Assembly: GCA_937928215.1 (NCBI GenBank)
Contig: CALFWL010000023.1
Location: forward strand, 1 to 47,344
Origin: an uncultured Pirellulaceae bacterium
GTDB lineage: Bacteria > Planctomycetota > Planctomycetia > Pirellulales > Pirellulaceae
Reading direction: 5' to 3'
DNA: 47,344 bases
The notes under the pieces are model-generated. The model was not told where the DNA came from and did no database searches. It worked only from the letters and a program-made list of their open reading frames with translations. Made by a program: the position numbers and the translations under genes. Each line of letters starts with the position of its first letter. Position 1 is the stretch's first letter. Positions 7,617-17,589 of this stretch are shown here, in pieces.

Positions 7617-9254
7617 TCAAAACGTTCGGACGACATCCAGCCCGATGATTGGAGCACCGGGGTCAACTGCAGCGGCCCCCCAGTCGAAACGCAACTCAGG
7701 GCGAAGCGTCAAATTTGCATTGCGACGATAGTTGGCTCCAACAGTATACCCATAGGTCGATCGAGTGCTGGTGAAAAACTGATCTGACTTCCACCATTCC
7801 AATCTCGCACCGAGACTCAAGCACGGGTTGATTTCTTTGAACATGTAATGCACGATTCCAAACTCTTGATTCGTGCCCAAGTTCAGAAAGTCGGCTTGAA
7901 GCACGTAATCAATTGAATCGGTCAGAGTCACTTCAGTGACGGCCGAAGTCAGCGAGCCACTACCACGAGTCCCCGCGTCTCCCCAACTGTTGGTGACCGC
8001 CAAGCTGATATCGTCGGTCAGCCGTTCACGAGTTCCGAAAATGATGTTCCCACCACCTTCGTTGTTTTCGAACGCAGTGTCCCAACCTGCCGTCACGCCG
8101 AACACGTAGCTTTTGCGATCGGAAACTTTCTTCTCTGCCAGCACTCCCGACATCGTGAACGGCTCGCTATTGAACATCGTGAAGCTGTGACTGTAGAAAA
8201 AGTTGCCGGTCGCTCCAATCACTTCGTAACCATACGGGGAAAAGAACTTACCAACTTTCACATTCCAATCGACATTCGCAAATTCGACATACAACTGTGG
8301 CAACGCCCAGCCGAACGAGCCATTGTCCCAACCATTGTCCCAGCCAGAAGGGGCACCGGTCGGCCCGTTTCCGAACGCTTGAAGATCCTGAGCATCGATG
8401 CCGTAAAGAAGATCGGCTTGGTAGCCAAAATCCCAATCGCCACCGTCCTGCGATGCCGCCTTGCCGGCATACAACCAAGCTTGATGAAGATTCCATTCCT
8501 CACGTCGATTGTTGACGAGAATGTTGTTCCGATTGTGGTATCCTTGACTCAACCAGCCACCGATCTCCAAACCATTGCAGTTCTTGGGGAAGAGTTTTTT
8601 CTCACAACCCAAGTCGCACCAAGATCGATTTCGACAATCTCTTGCACAGTAGTCTTTTTCATCGCCGGTTGCATTGCTACTGACCGAGTTCAGGCCGGGT
8701 TCGGCCGAGCCACCTTCAGGCTGAGCATCTGCGGCGATCGTTTCGGGTGCTACTGGTGTACTGAATTCGTAATCTTCTGCCTTGGACGCTTGCGATGACG
8801 GGACATTCGCCTCAACCGGAGTCGGCGCCCCGTTGAGCGTCATTCCTTGATTCGCGGCCCCGTCTTCCTGTTTGGCCTGACGACGGAAGCCAACCAGAAA
8901 AGGTTTGCGGTCCATGTTGGGAGCCGCCGGAGCGACCGAACGAACTCGCCCTTGGGCAACTCGGCTTGCAGCTCTCCCACTCTCGGGCACGGCGGCGACA
9001 CGGACTCCTTCTTGACCACTCTTATCAGATTGCCGGAAGATCTCAGCCTTGGAGACACCGGTCTCCGTTGTGGCTCGCAGAACCGTCGCCGAAGGTTCAA
9101 CGGCAGGCTCCGCCTTCGCGGCAATCGTCAACACGCTTCGGCGCTTGGACAAGGGCTGCTTGCCAGCTGAATCGATCTCTTCCTGTCCCGCTACATTGCC
9201 ACTGGCGGTAACGAACATCGTCAAAACCACGACTGTGATATAAGCGATACGCAT
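7617..9254 (-). CDS. Outer-membrane beta-barrel porin, BBP2-like
   Basis: The ATG at 9254 is chosen because it is preceded by GGAGAG and starts a signal peptide (MRIAYITVVVLTMFVTASG). The product is 545 residues. An approximately 190-residue low-complexity, mostly disordered region precedes a Cys-rich segment (YCARDCRNRSWCDLGCEKK) and then a beta-barrel with alternating aromatic strands. Motifs GKFFSPYGYEVIGATGNFFY and PFTMSGVLA are characteristic of the planctomycete OmpL-like BBP2 porins, and the protein ends in Phe, as outer-membrane barrels do. It probably allows small solute passage. The tight spacing to the P-II gene suggests expression tied to nitrogen status. Confidence 0.85.
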   Translation of the reverse strand: MRIAYITVVVLTMFVTASGNVAGQEEIDSAGKQPLSKRRSVLTIAAKAEPAVEPSATVLRATTETGVSKAEIFRQSDKSGQEGVRVAAVPESGRAASRVAQGRVRSVAPAAPNMDRKPFLVGFRRQAKQEDGAANQGMTLNGAPTPVEANVPSSQASKAEDYEFSTPVAPETIAADAQPEGGSAEPGLNSVSSNATGDEKDYCARDCRNRSWCDLGCEKKLFPKNCNGLEIGGWLSQGYHNRNNILVNNRREEWNLHQAWLYAGKAASQDGGDWDFGYQADLLYGIDAQDLQAFGNGPTGAPSGWDNGWDNGSFGWALPQLYVEFANVDWNVKVGKFFSPYGYEVIGATGNFFYSHSFTMFNSEPFTMSGVLAEKKVSDRKSYVFGVTAGWDTAFENNEGGGNIIFGTRERLTDDISLAVTNSWGDAGTRGSGSLTSAVTEVTLTDSIDYVLQADFLNLGTNQEFGIVHYMFKEINPCLSLGARLEWWKSDQFFTSTRSTYGYTVGANYRRNANLTLRPELRFDWGAAAVDPGAPIIGLDVVRTF

Positions 9255-9627
9255 AACCGACTCTCCAATGGCTGGCAGGCAACGGCGACGCGCGACAACG
9301 CGTTGACCGAATCTGCGGGTGGTATCCAAACGATCGCGTGAGACACAAGCTGCCAAGGCGATGTGCGCGGTGCACCAGCTGTGACCTCCAATTACTCACG
9401 TTATTACGCTGGTATCGGGAAGTCCGGTTGGAACGAATCAACCGGAATAATCGATTGCTGGTCGATCCTTGCACGTAGAATTTTCCGCTTGGGCAAGAGG
9501 AATCGAACAGCGGGTCTCAGGCATTTGGCGGAGCCAAAGTGCGGCATTCAATGTTCATCAGCACTGTAACAATGGCGAAACGACGAACACGCCAGCATCA
9601 TTTTTGCTGGCAACCCAACGTTCCACT
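9255..9627. other. 373-bp gap between ftsY and the porin gene
   Basis: No gene is supported. This stretch should hold the porin/P-II promoter (minus strand) and the end of the ftsY transcript. I found no sigma-54 type TGGC-N8-TTGC element at correct spacing. The one structured element is the inverted repeat at 9423-9446. Confidence 0.6.
9423..9446. promoter_or_regulatory. 8-bp inverted repeat upstream of porin/P-II genes
   Basis: TCCGGTTG (9423-9430) and CAACCGGA (9439-9446) form a perfect palindrome around an 8-base spacer, about 170 bp before the porin start. It could be an operator for a dimeric regulator or the hairpin of a transcript. There is no U-tract, so a terminator is less likely. 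Confidence 0.45.
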
Positions 9628-10653
9628 TTAATCCTGCTCGAAAAGCGCGTCGACGTATCGCTCGACATCGAAAGCGGCCAAAGCGTCCGGCGTTTCCCCC
9701 AAACCGATAAACTTTACCGGAAGGTCAAACTCTTCGCGGATGGGAATCGCCACACCACCTTTGGCGGTACCGTCCATTTTGGCCAACACGATTCCGGTGC
9801 AGCCCGCAGCGTCTGAGAAACCTCGAGCCTGACTGATCGCGTTCTGCCCGGCAGTCGCATCAAGTACCAGCAGCACCTCATGCGGAGCGTCGGGGATCAC
9901 CTTCTCGATCACTCGACGAATCCGCCCCAATTCCTGCATCAGGTTGCTTTGGGTCTGTAGACGACCTGCCGTGTCGACGATGCAGATGTCCGCACCCGAG
10001 TTCTTTGCCGTTTCGACCGCCTTGTACGCAACGCTGGCAGGATCACTTCCTTGCCGGCCGGTTACGATCTCCGCCTGCATTCGTTCGGCCCACACCGTCA
10101 GTTGCTCGACCGCCGCCGCGCGGAACGTGTCGCCTGCTCCCAGCACGACCTTGTTGCCGGCGGCTGAAAATCGATGAGCCAGCTTGGCAATCGAAGTCGT
10201 CTTCCCGGCTCCGTTGACTCCGACAACCATGATGACCGTCGGTCCCTCACTGGCCGTTGCCAGATCACCCGATTCCTGATGCATCATTCCGCGCACCGTC
10301 TCTTTGGCTGATTCGACCAGCTGATCCATGTGCACCTTGCGACCACGAAAATCGGACGAAATCCGGTCACGAATGACTCCAGCGGGTTTGCCGCCCATAT
10401 CCGTTTTGATCAACAGCGCGAACAGTTCGGTCAGAAATTCATCATCAACCAACCGCCCATCTTTTCCCACCAGATCCCGAATGTCGGTGTTCAGAACGTT
10501 AACCGTCTTCTTGAGCGCAGTTCGGAAACGCCCGAAGATGCCGCCCGATCCGGACGCGCTATCCGTTTCGGCGTCCGTTGCGTCAGCATTTGAGCCGACT
10601 TCGCTACCGGTTCCGCTTTCCGACTTCTTTGAAAATGGATTCCATTTCGCCAT
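9628..10653 (-). CDS. ftsY: Signal recognition particle receptor FtsY
   Basis: A 341-residue SRP GTPase. A short acidic, Ser/Gly-rich N-terminus (about 40 residues) precedes the four-helix N domain and the G domain. Visible GTPase motifs are GVNGAGKT (145-152), DTFRAAAVEQL, DTAGRLQ and TAKGGVAIPI, with the FtsY-type closing motif GLGETPDAL. It docks ribosome-SRP complexes at the membrane for co-translational insertion. The A domain is much shorter than in E. coli, as in many bacteria. It is the last gene of a co-oriented housekeeping run beginning with polA. Confidence 0.97.
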   Translation of the reverse strand: MAKWNPFSKKSESGTGSEVGSNADATDAETDSASGSGGIFGRFRTALKKTVNVLNTDIRDLVGKDGRLVDDEFLTELFALLIKTDMGGKPAGVIRDRISSDFRGRKVHMDQLVESAKETVRGMMHQESGDLATASEGPTVIMVVGVNGAGKTTSIAKLAHRFSAAGNKVVLGAGDTFRAAAVEQLTVWAERMQAEIVTGRQGSDPASVAYKAVETAKNSGADICIVDTAGRLQTQSNLMQELGRIRRVIEKVIPDAPHEVLLVLDATAGQNAISQARGFSDAAGCTGIVLAKMDGTAKGGVAIPIREEFDLPVKFIGLGETPDALAAFDVERYVDALFEQD

Positions 10654-10816
10654 GGGAGCGGTCTTACCTGTTGCGGGAAAAATGTTCTGACAATTGCAAA
10701 ATAAGAAAGCAAAATTTTAGACGCAGCCGCATATGACTCCAAGGTGACGAATCTCAACATGCGGCAAAAGTGGCGGGCTAACCGGATTGAGTGAACCCAT
10801 AACTCAGGCGCAATGA

Positions 10817-11227
10817 TTACGTCCCGGTGGATCGCTTGAGCAGCCGATCAAGAATTCCATTGACGAATTGAGACGATTGTTCATTGCCATACCGCTTGGC
10901 CAATTCGATTGCCTCGTTAATGGCGACTCGATCGGGCGTTTCGGCGAATAGGATCTCGTATGCTCCCAGCCGCAAAATATTTCGATCAATCCGAGCCATC
11001 CGGCCAAGCTTCCAGTTTGCCGCGATACTTTTGAGCCGCTCATCAATGTCGTCGCGATGATTGATCACTCCATCAAGCAGTGATTGCGCGAAGGTGATCA
11101 GGCTCGCGTTTCGGTTAAGCCGCGCGCTGACAAACTGTTGGCGAATGTCGACTGCCTGATCAGGATTCAGATCGTGCTGATAAAGCACTTGCAGGACGAT
11201 TTCGCGGGCGCGACTACGACGAGACAT
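10817..11227 (-). CDS. nusB: Transcription antitermination factor NusB
   Basis: A 136-residue helical RNA-binding protein. The N-terminus MSRRSRAREIVLQVLYQHDLNP and the C-terminal block RVAINEAIELAKRYG...FVNGILDRL are diagnostic of NusB. With NusE (ribosomal protein S10) it binds boxA in rRNA leaders and prevents premature termination. It follows ribH after 139 bp, a common gene pair (ribH-nusB) across bacteria, and precedes ftsY by 163 bp. Confidence 0.97.
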   Translation of the reverse strand: MSRRSRAREIVLQVLYQHDLNPDQAVDIRQQFVSARLNRNASLITFAQSLLDGVINHRDDIDERLKSIAANWKLGRMARIDRNILRLGAYEILFAETPDRVAINEAIELAKRYGNEQSSQFVNGILDRLLKRSTGT

Positions 11228-11366
11228 GGATTGGCTTGTGACGGGGGGAAACGATAAGAAGAGGTCAAGTTTCGAGCCCCTGTTTTAACGGGAAAGTGGT
11301 CAGTCGCACGAGGGGACGCAGATCCACCAAATGGCGCGCCATCTCGAAGTCAGCCCCCAAGAGCAA

Positions 11367-11888
11367 TCATCCTGGCCAGATATCATTACCAATCGTATCG
11401 ATCAGCTTGACCGTCTCGATCATCGCATTCGCAGTTTCAACCCCTTTGTTACCGACCGCACCTCCGGCACGCGCAATCGCCTGTTCCATCGTATTGCAGG
11501 TCAGTAAACCAAACCCGATTGGCACATTGTACGACAGCGACAGTTCGCCCAAAGATTGGCTGACGGTCGAGTTGATATATTGATCGTGAGTCGTTTCACC
11601 TCGAATCACGCAGCCGAAGCACAACACGGCGCTGTATTCGTCATCACGATCACCGCAGATCAGATGCTGCGCCACGATGGGCAACTCCCACGCTCCCGGC
11701 ACCCAAGCAATGCGAATCTGGTCGTCTGGCACATCGTGTTCGGCAAGCGTTTCCAACGCTCCCTGAAGCAACCTGCTTGTAATAGCATGGTGATACCGCG
11801 AAACGACGATCGCGAAAGAATGATCGCTGACGGATCCGGGCAGCTCTGCCGGCAAACTGGAATCTTTAACCACGTTCTCTGAGCCCAA
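11367..11888 (-). CDS. ribH: 6,7-dimethyl-8-ribityllumazine synthase
   Basis: A 173-residue lumazine synthase, the penultimate enzyme of riboflavin synthesis, joining 5-amino-6-ribitylaminouracil with 3,4-dihydroxybutanone phosphate. Substrate-binding motifs are present: VPGAWELP, GCVIRGETTHDQYIN (with the catalytic His) and GFGLLTCNTMEQA. There is an N-terminal extension of about 20 residues before the first beta-strand, so the true start could be slightly later, but no better start with a ribosome binding site is evident. It sits between rho and nusB. Confidence 0.96.
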   Translation of the reverse strand: MGSENVVKDSSLPAELPGSVSDHSFAIVVSRYHHAITSRLLQGALETLAEHDVPDDQIRIAWVPGAWELPIVAQHLICGDRDDEYSAVLCFGCVIRGETTHDQYINSTVSQSLGELSLSYNVPIGFGLLTCNTMEQAIARAGGAVGNKGVETANAMIETVKLIDTIGNDIWPG

Positions 11889-11957
11889 TCGGGAGAAGGG
11901 AAATCTACTGAATCGGATAGCGTTGACACGCAGCCAATCATTTTCCCTGAATCGCCC

Positions 11958-13457
11958 CTACATGGAACCGGGGTTCAGCGTTTGCAAGAAATCGGCGTTC
12001 GTCTTCGCTTTTTTCAGTCGAGTCGTCAATTGATCCATTGCTTCGGGGGTGTCCATATCCGCCAACGCCCGTCGCAACAAGCAAATCTGATCGTATTGTT
12101 CCTCGTCAAACAGTTTTTCCTCGCGTCGCGTTCCACTTGCATTGATATCGATCGCGGGCCAGATGCGTCGATCCACCAAGGAACGATCGAGCATGATCTC
12201 GAGGTTGCCCGTCCCTTTGAATTCCTCAAAAATCACCTCGTCCATCTTGCTGCCGGTATCGACCAGCGCTGTGGCGAGAATCGTCAACGAACCGCCTTCT
12301 TCCAGCTTTCGTGCGGACCCAAAAAACGCCTTTGGTCGCTGCAAAGCATTCACATCAAGTCCACCCGAAAGCGTCTTTCCAGACTGCGGACATTCAGAAT
12401 TCCAGGCTCGGCCAAGACGAGTGATTGAGTCGAGGAAGATGACCACATCGTAGCCGCTTTCCACCAGCCGCTTGGCTTTATCCAGCACCATTTCGGACAC
12501 TTGGATGTGTCGCGAAGCGGGTTCGTCGAAAGTCGAACTGATCACTTCGCATCGATCACTTTTGACCTCACGCTCCATGTCGGTCACTTCTTCGGGTCGC
12601 TCGTCAATCAACAGAATCATGACGTAGGCGTCGGGAAAGTTCGCGAGTGTCGCCTGAGCCATCCGCTGCATCAAGATCGTCTTGCCGGCGCGGGGCGGAC
12701 TGACAATCAGCCCACGCTGCCCGAACCCAATCGGCGCGATCAGGTCGACAACGCGAGTCGACATGCACTTCGGGTCGTACTCCATCACAATCCGCTGGTC
12801 AGGATGCAACGGAGTCAGATCGTCAAAGTGCTTCTGGCGCGACGCTTCACCCGGCTCGCGTCCATTGACCGTTTCCACTCGCAACAGTGCGAAGTAGCGT
12901 TCATTTGATTTGGGAGGACGAACCTGACCTCGCACAACCGACCCGTTTCGCAGGTTAAATTTTCGGATCTGGCTGGGCGAAACGTAAATATCATCCGGGC
13001 AGTTGACGTAGTGAAAATCGGCGCTGCGGAGAAAGCCGAAACCGTCAGGAAGAATCTGCAGTGTCCCTTCCCCCCAGATGATACCGCAGGTTTTGACTCG
13101 GTGCTTGAGAATCTGGAAGATCAGGTCACGTCGGGACAAATTTTCCGTGCCCTCAAGGCCCTCCCGGTTGGCCTCGTCAAGAAGCTCTTCGATCGCCATG
13201 CGCTGCAACTGCATCGCGTTGCCGTAGCTGTTCTCAAGTGCAGACGGGGCAGGCATCTTTTTGGGCGGCCAAACTTCACCCGGCCGGATCGATTCGGCAA
13301 TCGAGACGGGCTCACCTTCCGCTTCAATTTCGCGCTGTCTATTAAGGACCTCCGGATCATTCTCGAATGAACCGGTTCCCATCGGCGTATGCGGACCTGA
13401 CCTGTCATTCGAAGATCGTTTCCGAATGCTTGGTCGAGTTGATCGGGCCTCAGACAT
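11958..13457 (-). CDS. rho: Transcription termination factor Rho
   Basis: The ATG at 13457 is preferred since GGAGA lies 9 bp upstream; GTG 13514 or ATG 13511 would overlap the coaE stop and are alternatives. The product is 499 residues. The N-terminal part has a polar extension of about 90 residues, then the helical Rho-N region ([22 protein letters not shown]), a cold-shock-like RNA-binding domain ([13 protein letters not shown]), and the RecA-type ATPase domain with Walker [18 protein letters not shown] and the R-loop and arginine finger region [15 protein letters not shown]. It is a hexameric RNA helicase that ends transcription. The N-terminal extension is longer than in E. coli Rho (419 residues). 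Confidence 0.97.
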   Translation of the reverse strand: MSEARSTRPSIRKRSSNDRSGPHTPMGTGSFENDPEVLNRQREIEAEGEPVSIAESIRPGEVWPPKKMPAPSALENSYGNAMQLQRMAIEELLDEANREGLEGTENLSRRDLIFQILKHRVKTCGIIWGEGTLQILPDGFGFLRSADFHYVNCPDDIYVSPSQIRKFNLRNGSVVRGQVRPPKSNERYFALLRVETVNGREPGEASRQKHFDDLTPLHPDQRIVMEYDPKCMSTRVVDLIAPIGFGQRGLIVSPPRAGKTILMQRMAQATLANFPDAYVMILLIDERPEEVTDMEREVKSDRCEVISSTFDEPASRHIQVSEMVLDKAKRLVESGYDVVIFLDSITRLGRAWNSECPQSGKTLSGGLDVNALQRPKAFFGSARKLEEGGSLTILATALVDTGSKMDEVIFEEFKGTGNLEIMLDRSLVDRRIWPAIDINASGTRREEKLFDEEQYDQICLLRRALADMDTPEAMDQLTTRLKKAKTNADFLQTLNPGSM

Positions 13458-13510
13458 CCAACATTCTCCGTTCAATTCAAACGCCAAATAAAATGATCTG
13501 GCAACCAACA

Positions 13511-14116
13511 TCACTCATGCGGAAGCTCCCACTTCCGCCAAAGCTGTTCTACCTGTTCGCGAGTTTGTCGCTGACTTCCAGAATTATCGACCACACAGGT
13601 CGAACGTTTCTTTTTTTCTTCAACTGCAACTTGCCGCGATTCGCGTCGTTCCAACTCGCCCTGATCCCATCCGCGCGAACCCGCACGTTGCTTTCGCAAT
13701 TGAAGTGGCACATCGACAAATACGACCTGATTACAAATATCGTCCCATCCCGCTCGAAACATGACTGGAGCGTCAAGAATCACTGCGGGAACCCGCCCCG
13801 AAACACACAGCGTTTCAATCCGCGATTCAATTCGTTGCCGTATTCGTGGATGAGTTATCTCCTCAAGTTCAACCAGTTGTTGTTCGTCACCGTCTGACCG
13901 AAAAACAATTTCTGCAAGTCGACGACGATCCACTTTGTCATCCTTGACAATGTCGGCTCCCCAGCGACTGACTAGCAGTAAACGAACTTCCGGCTGATCC
14001 AAGACTTCGTGCCCCACTTGGTCAGCGTCAATCAAGGCAGCTCCCAATTGCTCGAAACACGCCGCGACGAAACTCTTGCCGCTGGCGATGCCACCGGCTA
14101 GGCCGATGATGAGCAT
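13511..14116 (-). CDS. coaE: Dephospho-CoA kinase
   Basis: This P-loop kinase catalyses the last step of coenzyme A synthesis. The start ATG at 14116 gives [15 protein letters not shown], the normal N-terminus with Walker A GGIASGKS; a longer frame upstream overlaps polA and is unlikely. The product is 201 residues, the usual length. [10 protein letters not shown] and the LID-like segment [20 protein letters not shown] are also family features. It lies 34 bp after polA and 53 bp before rho and is probably co-transcribed with them. Confidence 0.94.
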   Translation of the reverse strand: MLIIGLAGGIASGKSFVAACFEQLGAALIDADQVGHEVLDQPEVRLLLVSRWGADIVKDDKVDRRRLAEIVFRSDGDEQQLVELEEITHPRIRQRIESRIETLCVSGRVPAVILDAPVMFRAGWDDICNQVVFVDVPLQLRKQRAGSRGWDQGELERRESRQVAVEEKKKRSTCVVDNSGSQRQTREQVEQLWRKWELPHE

Positions 14117-14150
14117 GGGTGGGACCAGACTTAAAAAGCTGAAAAGGGGG

Positions 14151-17045
14151 TCAGGCGACCGGATGAGCGTCGCCCCAATTGTCACCGACTTCGATGTCAA
14201 CTTTCAGAGGTACGTTCAGCTGAAACGCCTGAGTCATTTGTTCTCTGACCAGCTTCGCCAGAGGCTCGACCGAGTCCGGGTGGACTTCCAAGACAAGTTC
14301 GTCATGGATTTGCAGTAACAGAGCCGCCTGAATTTCACTTTCGGCCAAAGCCCGCTGCACTCTGATCATCGCCAATTTGATCAGGTCCGCCGCTGAGCCC
14401 TGGATTACCGTGTTGACGGCAATCCGTTCGGCTGAATTTCGAAACCTTGAAGCTGAAATCTTTTGAAGACTACGAACGCCTTCCACCTCGCGCCGTCTAC
14501 ACAAGGCAGTACTAACATAACGGTTTGAACGAGCTTTGGCCAACACTTCGTTCATAAATTCGTCAACACTGGGATATTTTTTGTAATAAGCGTCAATAAA
14601 TTCTTCCGCTTCCTCACGTGAAATACCCAGTTCCTTACTCAGCCCGAAGGAGCTCTGGCCGTAGATAATCCCAAAATTGATCACTTTTGCCCTACGGCGC
14701 ATGTCTTTGTCGACTTCCGTGATCGGGACTTCGTAAACCTGAGCCGCCACGGCCGTGTGAATATCCATGTCATTCGCGAACACTTCTTGCAATGTTTCGT
14801 CTTGGCAAAAATGAGCCAGAATCCGCAGTTCGATCTGGGAATAGTCGGCCATCATCAGCTTCCAGCCCCGCGGCCCTGGAACAAAAGCTTCCCGAATCCG
14901 CCGCCCTTGCTTTGTCCGAATAGGGATGTTCTGAAGGTTGGGGTCTTTGCTGCTAAGCCGGCCCGTGCGAGCCACATCCTGCTTGAACGACGTGTGGACT
15001 CTGCCTGTTTTTGGATTCAGCTGCCGGACCAAAGCATCGGTGTACGTACTTTTAAGTTTTCCGCATTGCCGGTATTCGACCACTTTCGCGGGAAGCGCAT
15101 GCTGCGCGGCCAGCTGAGTCAACACTTCAACATCCGTACTGCGTCCGGTTTTGGTCTTTTTGATCACCGGTAACTTAAGACGATCGAATAAGATTTCGCT
15201 CAGCTGCGATGTCGAATCGATATTGAACTCGCCTCCCGCCAGTTCGTGAATTTCTGTTTTCAGTTGCCCCAGCCGATCAGCCAGTTCTCCGCTGATGACT
15301 TCCAGCAAGTTCGTATCGATCGCGATGCCGTTGGACTCCATTTCAGCAAGAACATCGATCAACGGCATTTCCAGATCGCAGAACAAATCCGTTAACTCAA
15401 GGTCGTTCAGCTGTTTTTTCAAAATGTCATAAAGCCGCCACGGAACATCAACGTCCTCACAGGCGTAGGCAGAAACGTCCGCCACCGATACCTCATTCAT
15501 CCCGATCTGTTTTTTGCCGACGCCAATCAGTTCCTTGATCGAAGTGGTTTCATAGTTCAAGTAACGTTTGGCAAGATCATCCATCGAATGCGAGTTCTGA
15601 CCGGGGTTGATCAGATAGTCGGCAACCATCGTGTCGAACAAAGGGTGCGCGAGCTGGAGACCGGCGGAACCCAAAACGACCATGTCATACTTTAAGTTCT
15701 GTCCGATCTTTTCGATCGAGTCTGATTCAAGGACCGGACGCAGAATGTCGATCGCGCGTTGCTGATCAATCACCGGCTCGCCCGCTGGAGCTTGAATGGG
15801 AATGTAAGCCGCCTTGCCTGCTGACCAGCACAACGAAATCCCGACCAGTTCGGCCAGCGCAGGGTTGGGCGAAGTCGTTTCGGTGTCGACCGCCACTCGA
15901 TCACACGTTTGCAGCTGATCGGCAAGTTCCTGCAATTCGGTCGGATCAACAATCGTACGGTAATCGGTTTCCCAGCTGGTCGGAGCGACATCGACCTTGG
16001 TTCCCAACGTGGCGACTCGTTCCGACAAAGACCGAAAACCAAATTCTTCGCACAACTTCAACGCGGCGGTCACATCGATTGATGCGACTTGCGCCTGACG
16101 CCACGGCACTTCTATCGGCACATCGGTTTCCAAGCGCACCAGTTTGCGGCTAAGCAACGCGACTTCGGTCGATTCTCGAATTCGCTCCGCTTTTTTCCCC
16201 TTGATCTTGTCCGTGTTGGCAAGCACTTCATCGAGCGTATTAAACTCAGCCAAAAGCTGAGTCGCGGTTTTCGGACCAATCGTCGCGATCCCCGGTACGT
16301 TGTCGGCTTTGTCGCCCACCATCGCTTGAAAATCGACAACTTGGTCGGGGCGAATCCCCCAGTCCTTTGCCAACTCTGCCGGACCGTAAAAAGCGTGTTT
16401 GCGCAGGTTGAGCATCTGGACTCGTTCACTCAGCAGTTGACGACAATCCTTGTCGCTGGTCACCAACCAACAGAATCCTCCGGCTTGATCCACCGAACTG
16501 GAAACCGTCGCAAGGATGTCATCCGCCTCGTAGCCATCCAAGTCCAGGATCGGAATCGATAGGGCATCGACCAACTGCCGTATCATGGGAATCTGCGACC
16601 GTAACTCTTCCGGCATCGGGTCTCGATGAGCCTTGTACTGATCGTACAACTCGTTTCGGAAGGTGACCTCACTACGATCAAATGCACAAATCAAATAATC
16701 AGGCTGGTACTTTTTCAGAATGTCCAAAACATCCCGTGTAAAGCCATAGACCGCATGAATCGCCCGACCGTCTGGAGAAGTCATCGGAGCCATCGCATGA
16801 AAGACTTGGTAGATCAACGAGTGCGAGTCGATAACGACGACCTTCTTGTCCGCAAGTTCCGAAAATTCGAACGGAACTGAAGGGTCAGCAACGGCTGCGA
16901 CGGTGGGGCCGTCCATCGGCGGGTCGGTTTCGATGAATGGCGTTGTCGCGCCGTCTGCCGGCGAATCGCTGGTTTCATCCTTTTGGTTCGTTCCATCCGA
17001 ATGCGAGTCACCGAAAAGAAACTTTTGTTGGTTGGCTTTGGCCAT
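14151..17045 (-). CDS. polA: DNA polymerase I
   Basis: A 964-residue family A polymerase. The ATG at 17045 is chosen because it precedes the conserved body with a modest extension; the 23 residues further upstream look non-coding. Three domains are visible: the 5'-3' nuclease (VVIDSHSLIYQ, CAFDRSEVTFR, DGYEADDILAT), the 3'-5' exonuclease with intact acidic residues (VAVDTETTS, NLKYDMVV, YACEDVDVPW), and the polymerase domain (DVARTGRLSS, MADYSQIELRIL, RRRAKVINFGIIYGQS, IHDELVLEV). Proofreading therefore appears functional, unlike in some bacterial Pol I. The N-terminal 70 residues are polar and variable. It heads the polA-coaE-rho-ribH-nusB-ftsY run. Confidence 0.97.
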   Translation of the reverse strand: MAKANQQKFLFGDSHSDGTNQKDETSDSPADGATTPFIETDPPMDGPTVAAVADPSVPFEFSELADKKVVVIDSHSLIYQVFHAMAPMTSPDGRAIHAVYGFTRDVLDILKKYQPDYLICAFDRSEVTFRNELYDQYKAHRDPMPEELRSQIPMIRQLVDALSIPILDLDGYEADDILATVSSSVDQAGGFCWLVTSDKDCRQLLSERVQMLNLRKHAFYGPAELAKDWGIRPDQVVDFQAMVGDKADNVPGIATIGPKTATQLLAEFNTLDEVLANTDKIKGKKAERIRESTEVALLSRKLVRLETDVPIEVPWRQAQVASIDVTAALKLCEEFGFRSLSERVATLGTKVDVAPTSWETDYRTIVDPTELQELADQLQTCDRVAVDTETTSPNPALAELVGISLCWSAGKAAYIPIQAPAGEPVIDQQRAIDILRPVLESDSIEKIGQNLKYDMVVLGSAGLQLAHPLFDTMVADYLINPGQNSHSMDDLAKRYLNYETTSIKELIGVGKKQIGMNEVSVADVSAYACEDVDVPWRLYDILKKQLNDLELTDLFCDLEMPLIDVLAEMESNGIAIDTNLLEVISGELADRLGQLKTEIHELAGGEFNIDSTSQLSEILFDRLKLPVIKKTKTGRSTDVEVLTQLAAQHALPAKVVEYRQCGKLKSTYTDALVRQLNPKTGRVHTSFKQDVARTGRLSSKDPNLQNIPIRTKQGRRIREAFVPGPRGWKLMMADYSQIELRILAHFCQDETLQEVFANDMDIHTAVAAQVYEVPITEVDKDMRRRAKVINFGIIYGQSSFGLSKELGISREEAEEFIDAYYKKYPSVDEFMNEVLAKARSNRYVSTALCRRREVEGVRSLQKISASRFRNSAERIAVNTVIQGSAADLIKLAMIRVQRALAESEIQAALLLQIHDELVLEVHPDSVEPLAKLVREQMTQAFQLNVPLKVDIEVGDNWGDAHPVA

Positions 17046-17589
17046 GAAGAAATACTGGAGGTTTGCACGAAACGGGTGGTGATGCCGGACTTTCTGCCGG
17101 GTACGGGGGCACAATGAAGGTCTCCGGCAATCGACAACCTATGTTTTTTCAGTCCGAAGCGGTTGTTGGAAGTACCCTCGGGCTTTGTGACGGTTAAAAT
17201 TTCGGGCTGGGCAAAACGCAATCCGGCGAGCGGCAACTTACGCAGCTCTCAAACCCGGTCATTTAGATGTGACCAAGCACTCGCCCCAATCAGGCCCATA
17301 AGCACCAAACGGCGTGACCGGACTTTATGCGATTTTTCCTGAGGTTTGACCAGCAGGATCGACCGTTAAAGTTTGACACTGTTCGCCGCCGCATCTACCA
17401 TTGGGAACCTCTCAGACTCGATCGAGTTCCAGTTGTAGCGAGTATGCGAGTGGTAATCATGAACCGCCCACTCGTTGTCCGATTGTCGAACTGATGACTT
17501 GCTCGATCCCATTTCCAGCCAATCTTATCGCCACGCGTTGATTGCTCAATCAGCTTCAACGCCCTTGAAACGTCACCGCAGGAGTCGCC
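17046..17589. other. 544-bp gap between divergent polA and coiled-coil gene
   Basis: This divergent intergenic region should contain the promoters of polA (minus) and of the gene at 17590 (plus). I see no gene, RNA or clear repeat here. The short minus-strand frame crossing 17395-17610 has no protein-like features and overlaps the start of the plus-strand gene. Confidence 0.55.

Noticed and set aside
9490-9530. Minus-strand sequence with GTTCGATTCCTC, resembling a tRNA T-arm
   Set aside because: The neighbouring acceptor and D-arm pairing could not be found; the expected matching GGGCAAG 5' end is absent.
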